Shown one piece after another: positions 8,641 to 16,717 of a stretch of DNA of 40,664 bases. The stretch's first letter is position 1; the number at the start of each line of letters is the position of its first letter. The stretch covers positions 1 through 40,664 of the forward strand of contig NZ_BAXA01000024.1 of NCBI RefSeq assembly GCF_000698125.1, read 5' to 3'. The DNA comes from Geomicrobium sp. JCM 19038. Its GTDB lineage: Bacteria > Bacillota > Bacilli > Bacillales > Marinococcaceae. The position numbers were made by a program, and so were the translations under genes. The notes under the pieces were generated by a model. That model ran no database searches. It saw nothing but the letters and a program-made list of their open reading frames with translations, and was not told where the DNA came from.

Positions 8641-9057
8641 ATGGAACAGATTACGATTCATAGTCGCACTCATAGTGAAATGATCGATATTACCTCACAG
8701 ATTGAACAGTACATTACGCAAAATAATTATGATCATGGCATTGTGTACGTGTCTAATTTGCATACGACAGCCGGAATTACGATCAACGAAAATGCCGACC
8801 CCGATGTAAAGACCGACTTTTTAAGACGTTTGGATGAAGTGTATCCTTGGGAGCATCCAGAGGATTTGCATGCAGAGGGAAATACAGCCGCTCATTTAAA
8901 AGCGAGTACTGTTGGAGCCACTCAAGCAATTCTCGTGGAAGATGGTAAGTTAGTGCTTGGAACGTGGCAAGGCGTTTATTTTTGTGAATTTGATGGACCG
9001 AGAAACTCAAGACGAGTGGTACTTTCGTTTGTCCAGTCAGAAGGAGGTCGCGTATGA
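8641..9057 (+). CDS. YjbQ/UPF0047-family protein (secondary thiamine-phosphate synthase)
   Basis: A 138-residue single-domain protein covering the whole family. Family landmarks are the [16 protein letters not shown] stretch around residues 41-56, [11 protein letters not shown], and the C-terminal [16 protein letters not shown]. coli YjbQ has weak thiamine-phosphate-synthase activity, hence the database name; the true role of the family is not settled. ATG 8641 follows GAGGTGAAGC. The stop overlaps the next start (ATGA at 9054-9057), so translation is coupled to the Arg/Ser/Gly-rich protein gene. Confidence 0.9.
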   Translation: MEQITIHSRTHSEMIDITSQIEQYITQNNYDHGIVYVSNLHTTAGITINENADPDVKTDFLRRLDEVYPWEHPEDLHAEGNTAAHLKASTVGATQAILVEDGKLVLGTWQGVYFCEFDGPRNSRRVVLSFVQSEGGRV

Positions 9058-9401
9058 GTCGAAGAGGAGGTAGACCAAGAGCGTCTTCTCGTTCGAGAAG
9101 ACCATCTAGTCGAGGTTCGAGTGGTCGTTCAACGAGTCGTCCACGTACAAACCGTCCATCTAGTCGCCCGAGCACAAGTAGTGGTGGAGGCTATCGCCCG
9201 AAAGCATCAAGCAGTGGTGGAAGTGGTGGAGGTTTCCTAAAAGGTATGGCAGTAGGGAGTATGATGGGGCGAGGTCGAAGGAGAAGACATATGGGTGGAG
9301 GCTATTACAACAGAGGCGGCAACGGAATGGGTTTAGGTTGTTTAGCAGGAATCGTTATTGTCGTTTTAATCGGGATCATTTTCTTGCTCTTAACGAATTG
9401 A
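9054..9401 (+). CDS. Arg/Ser/Gly-rich low-complexity protein with a C-terminal membrane anchor, function unknown
   Basis: A 115-residue protein with no domain that I recognise. Residues 1-50 are almost only Arg, Ser, Pro, Thr and Gly with many RS and SR pairs. Residues 43-60 are a Ser/Gly linker. [12 protein letters not shown] (61-72) is a short glycine-zipper-like helix, followed by GRGRRRRH and a Gly/Tyr stretch. Residues 93-113 are one hydrophobic membrane span with only two residues after it. There is no signal peptide, so the charged N-terminus should stay in the cytoplasm, as in tail-anchored proteins. It overlaps the YjbQ gene by four bases and the DUF6884-like gene starts 10 bases after it. 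Codon use and AGGAGG-type spacing look native. An RNA or acidic-polymer partner is plausible but is inference only. Confidence 0.75.
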   Translation: MSRRGGRPRASSRSRRPSSRGSSGRSTSRPRTNRPSSRPSTSSGGGYRPKASSSGGSGGGFLKGMAVGSMMGRGRRRRHMGGGYYNRGGNGMGLGCLAGIVIVVLIGIIFLLLTN

Positions 9402-9411
9402 GGTACGAATC

Positions 9412-9873
9412 ATGAACGGAAGTTTGCACGTTATTCCGTGTGGGAAGAAGAAAATCTGGGATGTGGATTCTACGCACCCACCTGCTTATGCAAAAGATGC
9501 TTATGTCGGTACATTCCACCGAATTTGTCGCCACTACGTGCACCATTTTGAAGTTGACTGGGTGATTCTTTCAGCGAAGTACGGATTCCTACTCCCAAAT
9601 CATATCGTTTCACATAATTATGATTTAACATGGAATGCGTCACATAAAAAAGAATGGATTTCAATGGAGCGTTTACGAAATCAAGTGCAAGAAGAAAAGC
9701 TTCATAATTATGAGCGAATTGTCTTGTTAACTGGGAAGAAGTACGAACCGATCGTTCGTAACATTTTTGGAGCGTGTTTTCCTGTTATTCGTCCCCTTGA
9801 CGGGGCAAGAGGAATCGGTGACATGCAAGCAATGTTGAAACGTTCGATCGAACAAAACGTCAAATTATGTTGA
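9412..9873 (+). CDS. DUF6884-like protein
   Basis: A 153-residue protein. The N-terminal IPCGKKKIWD, the central VILSAKYGFL and the C-terminal RPLDGARGIGDMQAML match what I know of DUF6884 (a YaaA-like, CGxxK-containing family of unknown activity). The Cys-Gly-Lys-Lys-Lys cluster at residues 10-14 and SAKYG suggest a nucleotide- or nucleic-acid-related site, but no reaction is established. It is third in the YjbQ operon, 10 bases after the Arg/Ser/Gly-rich gene, and is followed by a terminator that closes the unit. Confidence 0.7.
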   Translation: MNGSLHVIPCGKKKIWDVDSTHPPAYAKDAYVGTFHRICRHYVHHFEVDWVILSAKYGFLLPNHIVSHNYDLTWNASHKKEWISMERLRNQVQEEKLHNYERIVLLTGKKYEPIVRNIFGACFPVIRPLDGARGIGDMQAMLKRSIEQNVKLC

Positions 9874-9874
9874 G

Positions 9875-9907
9875 AAGCGACAACGATGATAAAGTTGTCG
9901 CTTTTTT
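9875..9907 (+). terminator. Intrinsic terminator of the YjbQ operon
   Basis: AAGCGACAAC (9875-9884) pairs with GTTGTCGCTT (9894-9903) around a 9-base loop, and a T run follows to 9907. It starts right after the stop codon. Confidence 0.85.
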
Positions 9908-9988
9908 GTAAGCAGTCATCTTTAATAAGATATGGTAAAATGCGTAAGATGGACGTTTGTTTTCTCGGTGAAGGGTGCGTAGACAATT

Positions 9989-11602
9989 ATGGCAGAAAGT
10001 AAGTTAGTCCGAGGAACAATGATGCTAACAGGGGCAACGTTGTTTTCACGGTTACTCGGATTGTTATACATATTTCCATTTACATTAATGGTCGGTCAAC
10101 AAGGAAATGCTTTATATTCTTACGGTTATCTTCCGTATACGTTGTTGCTCAGTTTATCAACGTTAGGAATTCCGATGGCAGTATCTAAATTCGTTGCCAA
10201 GTACCACGCAGTTGGCGATTATGAAACCGGTCATCGACTGTTTCGTTCAGCACTAATTGTAATGGGGATTACAGGGGTAATCTCATTTCTATTACTCTTT
10301 TTATTAGCACCACAAATTGCGGCGCAAGTCGTTGCTGATGATGGGACCGGGAATCGACCAGAAGACGCAACATTTGTTATTCGTATGGTAAGCGTCGCGT
10401 TAATTATTATTCCAATTATGGCAGTCATTCGTGGATACTTCCAAGGGTTCCAATCGATGGGACCAACGGCAATTTCACAAGTCGTTGAACAAATTTTCCG
10501 TGTCGGTTTTATTCTCGTTGCGACATTCCTTATTTTACAAGTAGGAAATGGCTCGCTCGGGACTGCCGTTGGTTTTGCGACATTTGGTGCATTTATTGGT
10601 GGATTAGGCTCATTTCTTGTCTTGTATTATTTTTGGAGAAAGCGCAAGGCAGGAATTCACCAATTAGTAAGCGAAACAAAGAGACAAGGAGAGCCGTTGC
10701 CACTTGGCGGCATGTACAAAGAATTGATTCGTTATGCGTTGCCACTTTCGTTTGTAGGACTGGCAATTCCACTTTACCAATTAATTGATATGTTTACGTA
10801 CTCGAGTGCGTTGGAAACGTATGGATTTACAGGTCAAGAAGCGGAGAGCGCATTTGGTATCTTTGCTAGAACGAGTCACTCAGTCATTCTAATTCCAGTG
10901 GCAGTAGCAACGGCCATGTCAGTAAACATTATCCCAGCCATTACCCGATCGAATACAAACGGCGATCGTGATGAGATGAATGCATACATGACCAAGTGTT
11001 TTTACATTATCTTATTCTTTACCGTTCCAGCAATGGCAGGACTCATGATATTGTCGACACCAGCGTTTGCGACATTGTTCGGGATGGATGACTATATTCT
11101 CGGTGGTCAGATTCTACAAATGTACGCGCCAGCTGCAGTTTTGTTTTCACTATTTGCTGTAACCGCAGCGATGTTACAAGGGATGAACAAGCAAAAGCAA
11201 GCGATCATGGGGCTTGTCATTGGGCTCGTTATTAAATTGAGCCTCACGTACATTCTTACTGTTTTGTTTGGTGTTGGTGGAGCGATTGTCGCTACGTTAC
11301 TTGGTTATAGCACTGCAATCGTCTACAACGTCGTATCAATCCGAAAAGCAACGAACTATGAAGTGAATCAGCTTAAGCGTCCTGCACTAAAAGTAGCGTT
11401 GATTACAGTAGTTATGGTCGTTGCCGTAGCAATTGTGCAAGCAGGTGGTCAACGCGTGTTTGATGCATCAACACAATTAGGAATGGTTTCTATTCTAGCC
11501 TTCGGTGTTGTTACAGGCGGATTATTGTATTTCGTTCTGGCTGTACGTACGGGGTTAGCAGCAGATGTATTGGGAGATCGTTTTACTTTGTTAAGAAAAT
11601 GA
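9989..11602 (+). CDS. ytgP: MurJ-type lipid II flippase of the YtgP/polysaccharide-exporter family
   Basis: A 537-residue integral membrane protein with about fourteen hydrophobic segments, the size and layout of YtgP in the MOP superfamily. The start MAESKLVRGTMMLTGATLFS leads into the first span, and PMAVSKFVAKYHAVGDYETG and VIRGYFQGFQSMGPTAISQV are typical of the MviN/MurJ-like branch. In B. subtilis YtgP acts as a MurJ, moving lipid II across the membrane. The FtsW-family gene follows within 66 bases, so two lipid II handling steps are encoded together. ATG 9989 fits the family N-terminus although its ribosome binding site (AAGGGTG) is rather distant. Confidence 0.88.
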   Translation: MAESKLVRGTMMLTGATLFSRLLGLLYIFPFTLMVGQQGNALYSYGYLPYTLLLSLSTLGIPMAVSKFVAKYHAVGDYETGHRLFRSALIVMGITGVISFLLLFLLAPQIAAQVVADDGTGNRPEDATFVIRMVSVALIIIPIMAVIRGYFQGFQSMGPTAISQVVEQIFRVGFILVATFLILQVGNGSLGTAVGFATFGAFIGGLGSFLVLYYFWRKRKAGIHQLVSETKRQGEPLPLGGMYKELIRYALPLSFVGLAIPLYQLIDMFTYSSALETYGFTGQEAESAFGIFARTSHSVILIPVAVATAMSVNIIPAITRSNTNGDRDEMNAYMTKCFYIILFFTVPAMAGLMILSTPAFATLFGMDDYILGGQILQMYAPAAVLFSLFAVTAAMLQGMNKQKQAIMGLVIGLVIKLSLTYILTVLFGVGGAIVATLLGYSTAIVYNVVSIRKATNYEVNQLKRPALKVALITVVMVVAVAIVQAGGQRVFDASTQLGMVSILAFGVVTGGLLYFVLAVRTGLAADVLGDRFTLLRK

Positions 11603-11667
11603 AATCTGCTGTAATTGGTTCAGCGTGTTACACTGAAATTTGATTTTATTGTAGGTGGGTGAAAAGG

Positions 11668-12846
11668 ATGCTGGCACGTTTTAAAGCCTTTGATTGGATA
11701 TTTATCAGTGCTGTATTTGCTTTAGCTGTCTTCGGTCTTCTGATGGTATATAGTGCTAGTTATCCTGCTGCAATTAACAGCGGTCAACCAGCCACTGCGG
11801 TCGTATCAAGACAGCTGATGTTTTTTGTTATCGGTATCGTATTGTTTGTTGTAATCATGAATTTCAGATACCAATTTTTTAAGAAGTTAAGCCCGTTAAT
11901 CATTATTGCGTCATTGATTCTCTTGTTATTAGTTCCGATTATCGGTCTTGAAGATAAAGGGGCGACGAGGTGGATCTCCATTGGAGGGTTTACGCTTCAG
12001 CCATCTGAGTTTGTAAAGCTTGGCGTTATTATCTATTTGGCGTCTGTCTACTCGAAGAAACATAAATACATTAATCGTTTTATACAAGGGGTCTTGCCGC
12101 CGCTCGTCATCGTCGTCTTTTTGTTCACGTTAATTTTGTTGCAACCGGATTTAGGTACAGCAATTGTGATTTTGATGGTTACGGGGATTATTATCTTTTT
12201 GTCAGGTGCAAGACTTCGGCATCTAATTATGCTCGGAGCACTTTCTTTAACGTCAGTCGGTATTCTAATTACGCAAGAAGAGTATCGAATGAACCGGATC
12301 TTTGCTTTTGTAGATCCGTTTGCTCATCAAGATACACACGGACACCAGTTGATTCAATCGTATTATGCGATTGCTAATGGTGGGGTAACAGGTACTGGAT
12401 TTGGACAAAGTGTACAAAAACTAGGCTATTTACCAGAGCCACATAACGACTTTATTTTATCGATCATTTCAGAAGAAACGGGCATTCTCGGTGTTGGATT
12501 TGTCATTCTTTGCTTCTTAGTAATAGGATTTCGTGGGATTGTCATCGGTAGTCGGTCGAAAAGCGTGTTCGGCTCATTGCTTGCATACGGAATTGTGTTT
12601 ATGTTTATGTTCCAATTCATCTTTAATGCGGGAGCCGTAAGTGGAACGTTGCCAATTACAGGGATTACGCTGCCGTTCGTAAGTGCTGGAGGTTCGTCAC
12701 TGATCGTTTCTTTCGTTGCTGCAGCCATCGTTGCGAACATCTCAAGGCAGAACACGAAAGAACAAAACCAAGAGCACATTGAAGGCATGGAAGATGAAGA
12801 ACCAACACTAACTGTTGTTCAAAACAAGAAGATGGGGGCAAAATAA
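11668..12846 (+). CDS. FtsW/RodA/SpoVE-family peptidoglycan glycosyltransferase
   Basis: A 392-residue SEDS protein with about ten membrane spans that polymerises lipid II glycan strands with a partner class B PBP. Family signatures are present in order: QPSEFVKLGVIIYLA near residue 111, LLQPDLGTAIVIL, YAIANGGVTGTGFGQS with KLGYLPEPHNDFILSIISEE, and TLPFVSAGGSSLI near the end. The invariant catalytic-loop Asp is the one in EPHNDF. A charged cytoplasmic tail of about 40 residues follows. Whether it is FtsW, RodA or SpoVE cannot be decided here; a sporulation role is possible. ATG 11668 lies nine bases after AGGTGG; an in-frame GTG at 11659 is the alternative. It overlaps the next gene by one base (TAATG). 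Confidence 0.9.
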   Translation: MLARFKAFDWIFISAVFALAVFGLLMVYSASYPAAINSGQPATAVVSRQLMFFVIGIVLFVVIMNFRYQFFKKLSPLIIIASLILLLLVPIIGLEDKGATRWISIGGFTLQPSEFVKLGVIIYLASVYSKKHKYINRFIQGVLPPLVIVVFLFTLILLQPDLGTAIVILMVTGIIIFLSGARLRHLIMLGALSLTSVGILITQEEYRMNRIFAFVDPFAHQDTHGHQLIQSYYAIANGGVTGTGFGQSVQKLGYLPEPHNDFILSIISEETGILGVGFVILCFLVIGFRGIVIGSRSKSVFGSLLAYGIVFMFMFQFIFNAGAVSGTLPITGITLPFVSAGGSSLIVSFVAAAIVANISRQNTKEQNQEHIEGMEDEEPTLTVVQNKKMGAK

Positions 12847-13505
12847 TGTTGATTATAGGCTATGGTCGATTAGGACAAGCAATTGTCGGCATTTTAACGA
12901 ACCATCAAACAGAACGCGTACACGTGTACAATCGAACGAAAGATAAATTAGCAGGTGTGCAAAACGTAGATGTCATCGACCCTCAGTCGTTTAAAGATTA
13001 TCATGATGTATTGCTTGCAATTCCGGCTCATGCATATGAGCCGTTTTTTTCCATGTATCGATCATTTTTCTCGTCAACGTGCCGGTTTTATTATACGGCT
13101 ACCGCGCTAATGCATTCGGACGTCGCACCACTTATAGAAGAAGAACAGACGATGATTCCGTGTAAGTTGTTAGGTCATGCTCGGGTTGCATTACAAGAAC
13201 GAGAAGCGGTATTTGCACTTCAAACAAAGCAACAGGTTTTGAAGTTCAATGAGCTAACGTCATCCGCATTTACCGTTATTGTAGGTCATGAAGACGCCGT
13301 TAGAAAGGCAAATACAATTGCTACTGAAGAAAGCTTGCGAGGGTTAAAACGCATGGAAGAGCGTATGAGCGAAACGTCAATTTCCGATGAGATGCTTCGC
13401 GCTGTACAAGCTCAAATACCAAATGGTATTGCGAAGGCGCATTTGCAAAACGACCACGGCCACTTTGCAAAATCACTATTACAACAATGGGAGCGACGAA
13501 GATGA
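12846..13505 (+). CDS. NAD(P)-binding Rossmann protein, ProC/ComER-like
   Basis: A 219-residue protein. MLIIGYGRLGQAIVGIL is a GxGxxG dinucleotide-binding motif, followed by VHVYNRTKDKL (the second strand with an Arg that often marks NADP) and DVLLAIPAHAYEPF. This order matches the pyrroline-5-carboxylate reductase superfamily, most like ComER-type members. The C-terminal half lacks the clear catalytic and dimer helix of true ProC, so enzyme activity is uncertain. Its start overlaps the FtsW-family stop and its stop overlaps the pseudouridine synthase start (ATGA), so it is co-translated with both. Confidence 0.65.
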   Translation: MLIIGYGRLGQAIVGILTNHQTERVHVYNRTKDKLAGVQNVDVIDPQSFKDYHDVLLAIPAHAYEPFFSMYRSFFSSTCRFYYTATALMHSDVAPLIEEEQTMIPCKLLGHARVALQEREAVFALQTKQQVLKFNELTSSAFTVIVGHEDAVRKANTIATEESLRGLKRMEERMSETSISDEMLRAVQAQIPNGIAKAHLQNDHGHFAKSLLQQWERRR

Positions 13506-14218
13506 GTGAAAGTAGCATGAGAATTGATAAATTTTTAGCAAATGCGAACGTAGGCTCAAGAAGTGATGTGAAGAAATTAATCAAAAAAAAGCTCGTCCTC
13601 GTAAATGACATCGTAGTTTCTGATGCAAGTTTTAAAGTGGATGCATCGACAGATGAAATACAAGTGAACGGGAAGTCGATTACGCTAAGAACGTCACCGA
13701 GCTATTACGTCATGAACAAAAGAAGTGGTGTCGTTACAGCGACTAAGGATCACCTCCATAAAACGGTAATGGATGATTTACATGTCGGCCTACGTGAGCA
13801 ACTCTTTCCTGTCGGTCGTCTAGACAAAGATACGGAAGGACTACTTCTTTTAACGAGCGATGGGGATTTTGCTCATCGCTTAACGTCGCCAAAGCATGAC
13901 GTCGAAAAAGAATATGCCGTTGGGCTAGACGCGTTGCCGCTTAAAGAAGATCTTCTCCGAATTGAAGATGGACTTGAGTTAAAAGACGGAAGTCATACAA
14001 AACCAGCAAAAATTACAACGAGCAATCATCCAGATTATACGTTGCATATTACGATTACTGAAGGTAAGTATCATCAAGTAAAACGAATGTTTGGAGCGAT
14101 CGGTCGTAAGGTTGAGCGTCTAAAGCGTGTCAGGATTGGCTCGCTTTCGTTAGATGATCGTCTAGCTGCAGGCGAATACCGTGAGCTCACAACAGAAGAG
14201 GTTGACCAACTGAAGTAA
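13502..14218 (+). CDS. RsuA-family rRNA pseudouridine synthase
   Basis: A 238-residue enzyme that isomerises a uridine in ribosomal RNA, probably 16S as for RsuA; it matches the B. subtilis YtzG group. An S4 RNA-binding domain (residues 1-60, RIDKFLANANVGSRSDVKKL) precedes the synthase domain. The catalytic motif GRLDKDTEGLLLLTSDG contains the essential Asp, and KYHQVKRMFGAIG is the conserved C-terminal motif. ATG 13502 is chosen because GGGAG stands eight bases upstream and the ATGA overlap with the previous stop suggests coupling; ATG 13487 lies inside the upstream gene before that site. Confidence 0.92.
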   Translation: MSESSMRIDKFLANANVGSRSDVKKLIKKKLVLVNDIVVSDASFKVDASTDEIQVNGKSITLRTSPSYYVMNKRSGVVTATKDHLHKTVMDDLHVGLREQLFPVGRLDKDTEGLLLLTSDGDFAHRLTSPKHDVEKEYAVGLDALPLKEDLLRIEDGLELKDGSHTKPAKITTSNHPDYTLHITITEGKYHQVKRMFGAIGRKVERLKRVRIGSLSLDDRLAAGEYRELTTEEVDQLK

Positions 14219-14225
14219 ACAAAAG

Positions 14226-14252
14226 AAAGCCAGCACATTTGTGCTGGCTTTT
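14226..14252. terminator. Bidirectional terminator between the pseudouridine synthase gene and ytzE
   Basis: AAAGCCAGCAC (14226-14236) pairs with GTGCTGGCTTT (14241-14251) around a 4-base loop, with T after the stem and A before it. The flanking genes are convergent. Confidence 0.9.
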
Positions 14253-14272
14253 CAAAATTTCTACACGTATGT

Positions 14273-14488
14273 TTACGAAGCTTTAACTTTCTGCTTTGTG
14301 GTCCACTTGCCACGACTGGGACTATGAACTAGATTATTGTATTCTAGTACGTTTAAGTCACGCTGGATCGTACGTTGTGTGATGCCGAATTCATCAACCA
14401 GTTGTTGTGTGGTTACCGTGCCTTCTTTTCGAATGTACAAGTAAATTGACTTAATTCTAATAAGCATACGGTCGGTTGAAGTTCGCAA
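14273..14488 (-). CDS. ytzE: DeoR-type helix-turn-helix protein YtzE
   Basis: A 71-residue protein that is only a DeoR-type winged helix-turn-helix: IYLYIRKEGTVTTQQLVDEF, then GITQRTIQRDLNVLEYNNLV, the recognition helix with the family's RTIxRDL motif. It lacks the sugar-phosphate sensing domain of full DeoR regulators, as does B. subtilis YtzE. Start TTG 14488 is supported by GAAGGAG eight bases upstream. Targets are unknown. Confidence 0.88.
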   Translation of the reverse strand: MRTSTDRMLIRIKSIYLYIRKEGTVTTQQLVDEFGITQRTIQRDLNVLEYNNLVHSPSRGKWTTKQKVKAS

Positions 14489-14697
14489 AAAACCACTCCT
14501 TCTATAAAAATAGAATCAAGGGGACGCGTACGTTCTCTCTTTCTTTGCAATAACGCGGCACTGCACAGATCCAGGAGACCAAAAGTGTATATGAAATTGT
14601 GTTGACAGGTCTTAGGCTGGCCAGTGTTCCTGATTCAAGATCCATTATACTACACGATTATTTGAGAATCAAAACATCTTTCCTCTATCAATGTGGA

Positions 14698-15633
14698 TTA
14701 CGATTCGAATTGGAACAAGTCTGTAGAAAGGTATCGCTCACCAGTATCACAAGCAATGGCGACGACAACTTGTCCAGGTTTTAACGTTTTTGCAAGTTCT
14801 ATTGCTGCAAAACAAGCAGCACCAGAAGAAGGACCAACGAGGATGCCTTCATCACGAGCTAATTTGCGAACCGTATCATAGGCATCTTCGTCACCAATGC
14901 GATCAATGTCATTGTAGACGGATTGATTTAGAATAGGTGGAATAAACCCTGGTGACGTACCTACAAGTTTGTGAGGACCTGGTTTACCACCTGACAATAC
15001 TGGAGAACCTTTCGGTTCTACGACACGAATTGTGATGTCAGGATAATGTTCACGTAGCGTTTCCCCTGTTCCAGTAATCGTTCCACCGGTACCAGATGCT
15101 GCAACAAAACCAGCTAGTGGCTTATTCAGGGTTTCAACATCACTCACGATTTCAAGTGCTGTCGTTTTTCGATGAGCATCAGGATTCGCTTCATTCTCAA
15201 ATTGCATCGGTATAAAGCTATTGTCGATTTCTTTTGTGAGCTCATGTGCTCTTGAAATTGCACCAGGCATTTTCTTATCTCCTGGCGTGAGAACGACTTC
15301 AGCACCATATGCTTTTAGAAGGTTAATTCGTTCTTGTGACATCGTGTCTGGCATCGTTAAGATACAACGATAACCACGGACGGCAGCGTTCATTGCGAGG
15401 CCAATGCCAGTGTTGCCTGACGTCGGCTCAATAATAACCGTGCCTTCTTTTAGATGTCCGCTTTCTTCAGCTTGCAAAATCATTTCTCGTGCAGCGCGGT
15501 CTTTCACACTACCGCTAGGATTTTGGTACTCCAGCTTTAAGTACACATCTGCACTTCCTTCTGGAACAATGCGATTCAGTTTAACAAGAGGTGTGTTACC
15601 TACAAGTTCGTCAATTTGATTGTATACGGTCAT
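14698..15633 (-). CDS. Cysteine synthase (O-acetylserine sulfhydrylase), YtkP-like
   Basis: A 311-residue PLP enzyme of the CysK/CysM fold that makes cysteine from O-acetylserine and sulfide. The PLP lysine is K44 in PSGSVKDRAA, PTSGNTGIGLA is the substrate loop, and GTGGTITGTGE binds the PLP phosphate. GPSSGAACFAA is the C-terminal serine motif. Its place beside the ytlP-like gene matches B. subtilis YtkP, a CysK paralogue. ATG 15633 lies eight bases after GGAG; the GTG at 15642 lies within that site. A minus-strand TATAAT at 15697-15692 is a likely -10, though the -35 is weak. I see no riboswitch or S-box upstream and no clear terminator downstream. Confidence 0.92.
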   Translation of the reverse strand: MTVYNQIDELVGNTPLVKLNRIVPEGSADVYLKLEYQNPSGSVKDRAAREMILQAEESGHLKEGTVIIEPTSGNTGIGLAMNAAVRGYRCILTMPDTMSQERINLLKAYGAEVVLTPGDKKMPGAISRAHELTKEIDNSFIPMQFENEANPDAHRKTTALEIVSDVETLNKPLAGFVAASGTGGTITGTGETLREHYPDITIRVVEPKGSPVLSGGKPGPHKLVGTSPGFIPPILNQSVYNDIDRIGDEDAYDTVRKLARDEGILVGPSSGAACFAAIELAKTLKPGQVVVAIACDTGERYLSTDLFQFES

Positions 15634-15790
15634 TACGTTCACTCCAACTAGTTATAAGTTAATGGCGATTAAACAAACTGTTCTTATAGGTATTATAACG
15701 GAATTGAATGGTCTACGAAAGAAAGGCGTATTCCTAATTTACAAAATGTACGGTAGGATAGTGAGAACTGCTACAGAAGGGTGAGTCATC

Positions 15791-16330
15791 ATGGCAACGC
15801 ATTATTTCTTTGGAATTCATGTACCAAAAGAGACACGAGCAATGATTTTAGCAAACCGTGAATTACAAACAGCCATACTACCATTTAAAAAACAGACACA
15901 TCCGAGTGATTATCACATTACACTCAAGTTTTTTGGTCAATTATCCGATGAGTTACGTAACGAACTCATTCAGTCAGCGAGCGAACTAGCGAACAAACTA
16001 AAACCTTTTATGATTAATGTTGAAGGCATCGAAACATTTGGTTTAAGAAACGCTCCGCGAGTTTTATACGTAGAAACAAAGTTAAATCAGTCATTAGCAC
16101 AATTACAAACCATGATTGAAGATGAAGCAAAGCGATTAGGAATTGCCAAAGAAACGCGGCCATACACCCCGCATATTACCGTTGCAAGGCGGTTTAACGG
16201 CCAAGCGTTTACACTGCCTAAAACACAAATTAACGATCGGCTACACGTCGTAGATTTTCGTTTATATGAAGTGCGTCCGAATTTTATCCCTCGTTATCAC
16301 ACGGTTTCACAATTTACATTAAAAGGGTGA
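15791..16330 (+). CDS. thpR: RNA 2',3'-cyclic phosphodiesterase (ThpR, YtlP)
   Basis: A 179-residue member of the 2H phosphoesterase family, once called 2'-5' RNA ligase. Both catalytic HxT motifs are present: HITLKFFG at H42-T44 and HITVAR at H128-T130, at the normal distance. It opens 2',3'-cyclic phosphate ends of RNA. ATG 15791 follows GAAGGGTGAG. The LrgA-like gene starts three bases after its stop, so they are probably co-transcribed, although no functional tie is known. Confidence 0.93.
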   Translation: MATHYFFGIHVPKETRAMILANRELQTAILPFKKQTHPSDYHITLKFFGQLSDELRNELIQSASELANKLKPFMINVEGIETFGLRNAPRVLYVETKLNQSLAQLQTMIEDEAKRLGIAKETRPYTPHITVARRFNGQAFTLPKTQINDRLHVVDFRLYEVRPNFIPRYHTVSQFTLKG

Positions 16331-16333
16331 GGG

Positions 16334-16717
16334 ATGATGAAGGTAGTGAAAGACTTCTCGTTTTTGCTTTTACAGTTAGCCGTTCTCGTGCTTTTTTATT
16401 TTATAGGGATGATGATGAGTAGTTGGATTCCATTTCCAATTCCAGGAAGTGTAATTGGGATGCTGCTGTTGCTACTTTGTCTTCAGTTCAAGGTTATAAA
16501 AATCCAATGGGTCAAAAAAGGTGCAACATTATTAATCGTACATATGCCTTTGTTATTTATTCCAATTCTTGCTGGACTCATACAACATTTAGATTTGCTT
16601 CGCGCACATGGGTTAACGCTCGTTGCAATTACAGCTTTAAGTACGTGGATCGTATTAGCAACTGCTTCATTGCTTAGTCAATGGTTGTTAAAGAAGCAGG
16701 TGAGCAGCAATGAATGA
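16334..16717 (+). CDS. LrgA/CidA-family holin-like membrane protein
   Basis: A 127-residue protein with four hydrophobic segments, the size of LrgA/CidA. The conserved PFPIPGSVIGMLLLL lies at about residues 34-48 and HMPLLFIPILAGL near 71-83. These proteins are compared with holins and antiholins and affect murein hydrolase activity and metabolite (for example pyruvate) transport. It overlaps the LrgB-like gene by eight bases, the usual pairing. A second ATG directly follows the first (16337). I cannot tell Lrg from Cid type by sequence alone. Confidence 0.88.
   Translation: MMKVVKDFSFLLLQLAVLVLFYFIGMMMSSWIPFPIPGSVIGMLLLLLCLQFKVIKIQWVKKGATLLIVHMPLLFIPILAGLIQHLDLLRAHGLTLVAITALSTWIVLATASLLSQWLLKKQVSSNE

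Noticed and set aside
14602-14630. Promoter from the TTGACA at 14602
   Set aside because: No -10-like sequence at 16-18 bases.
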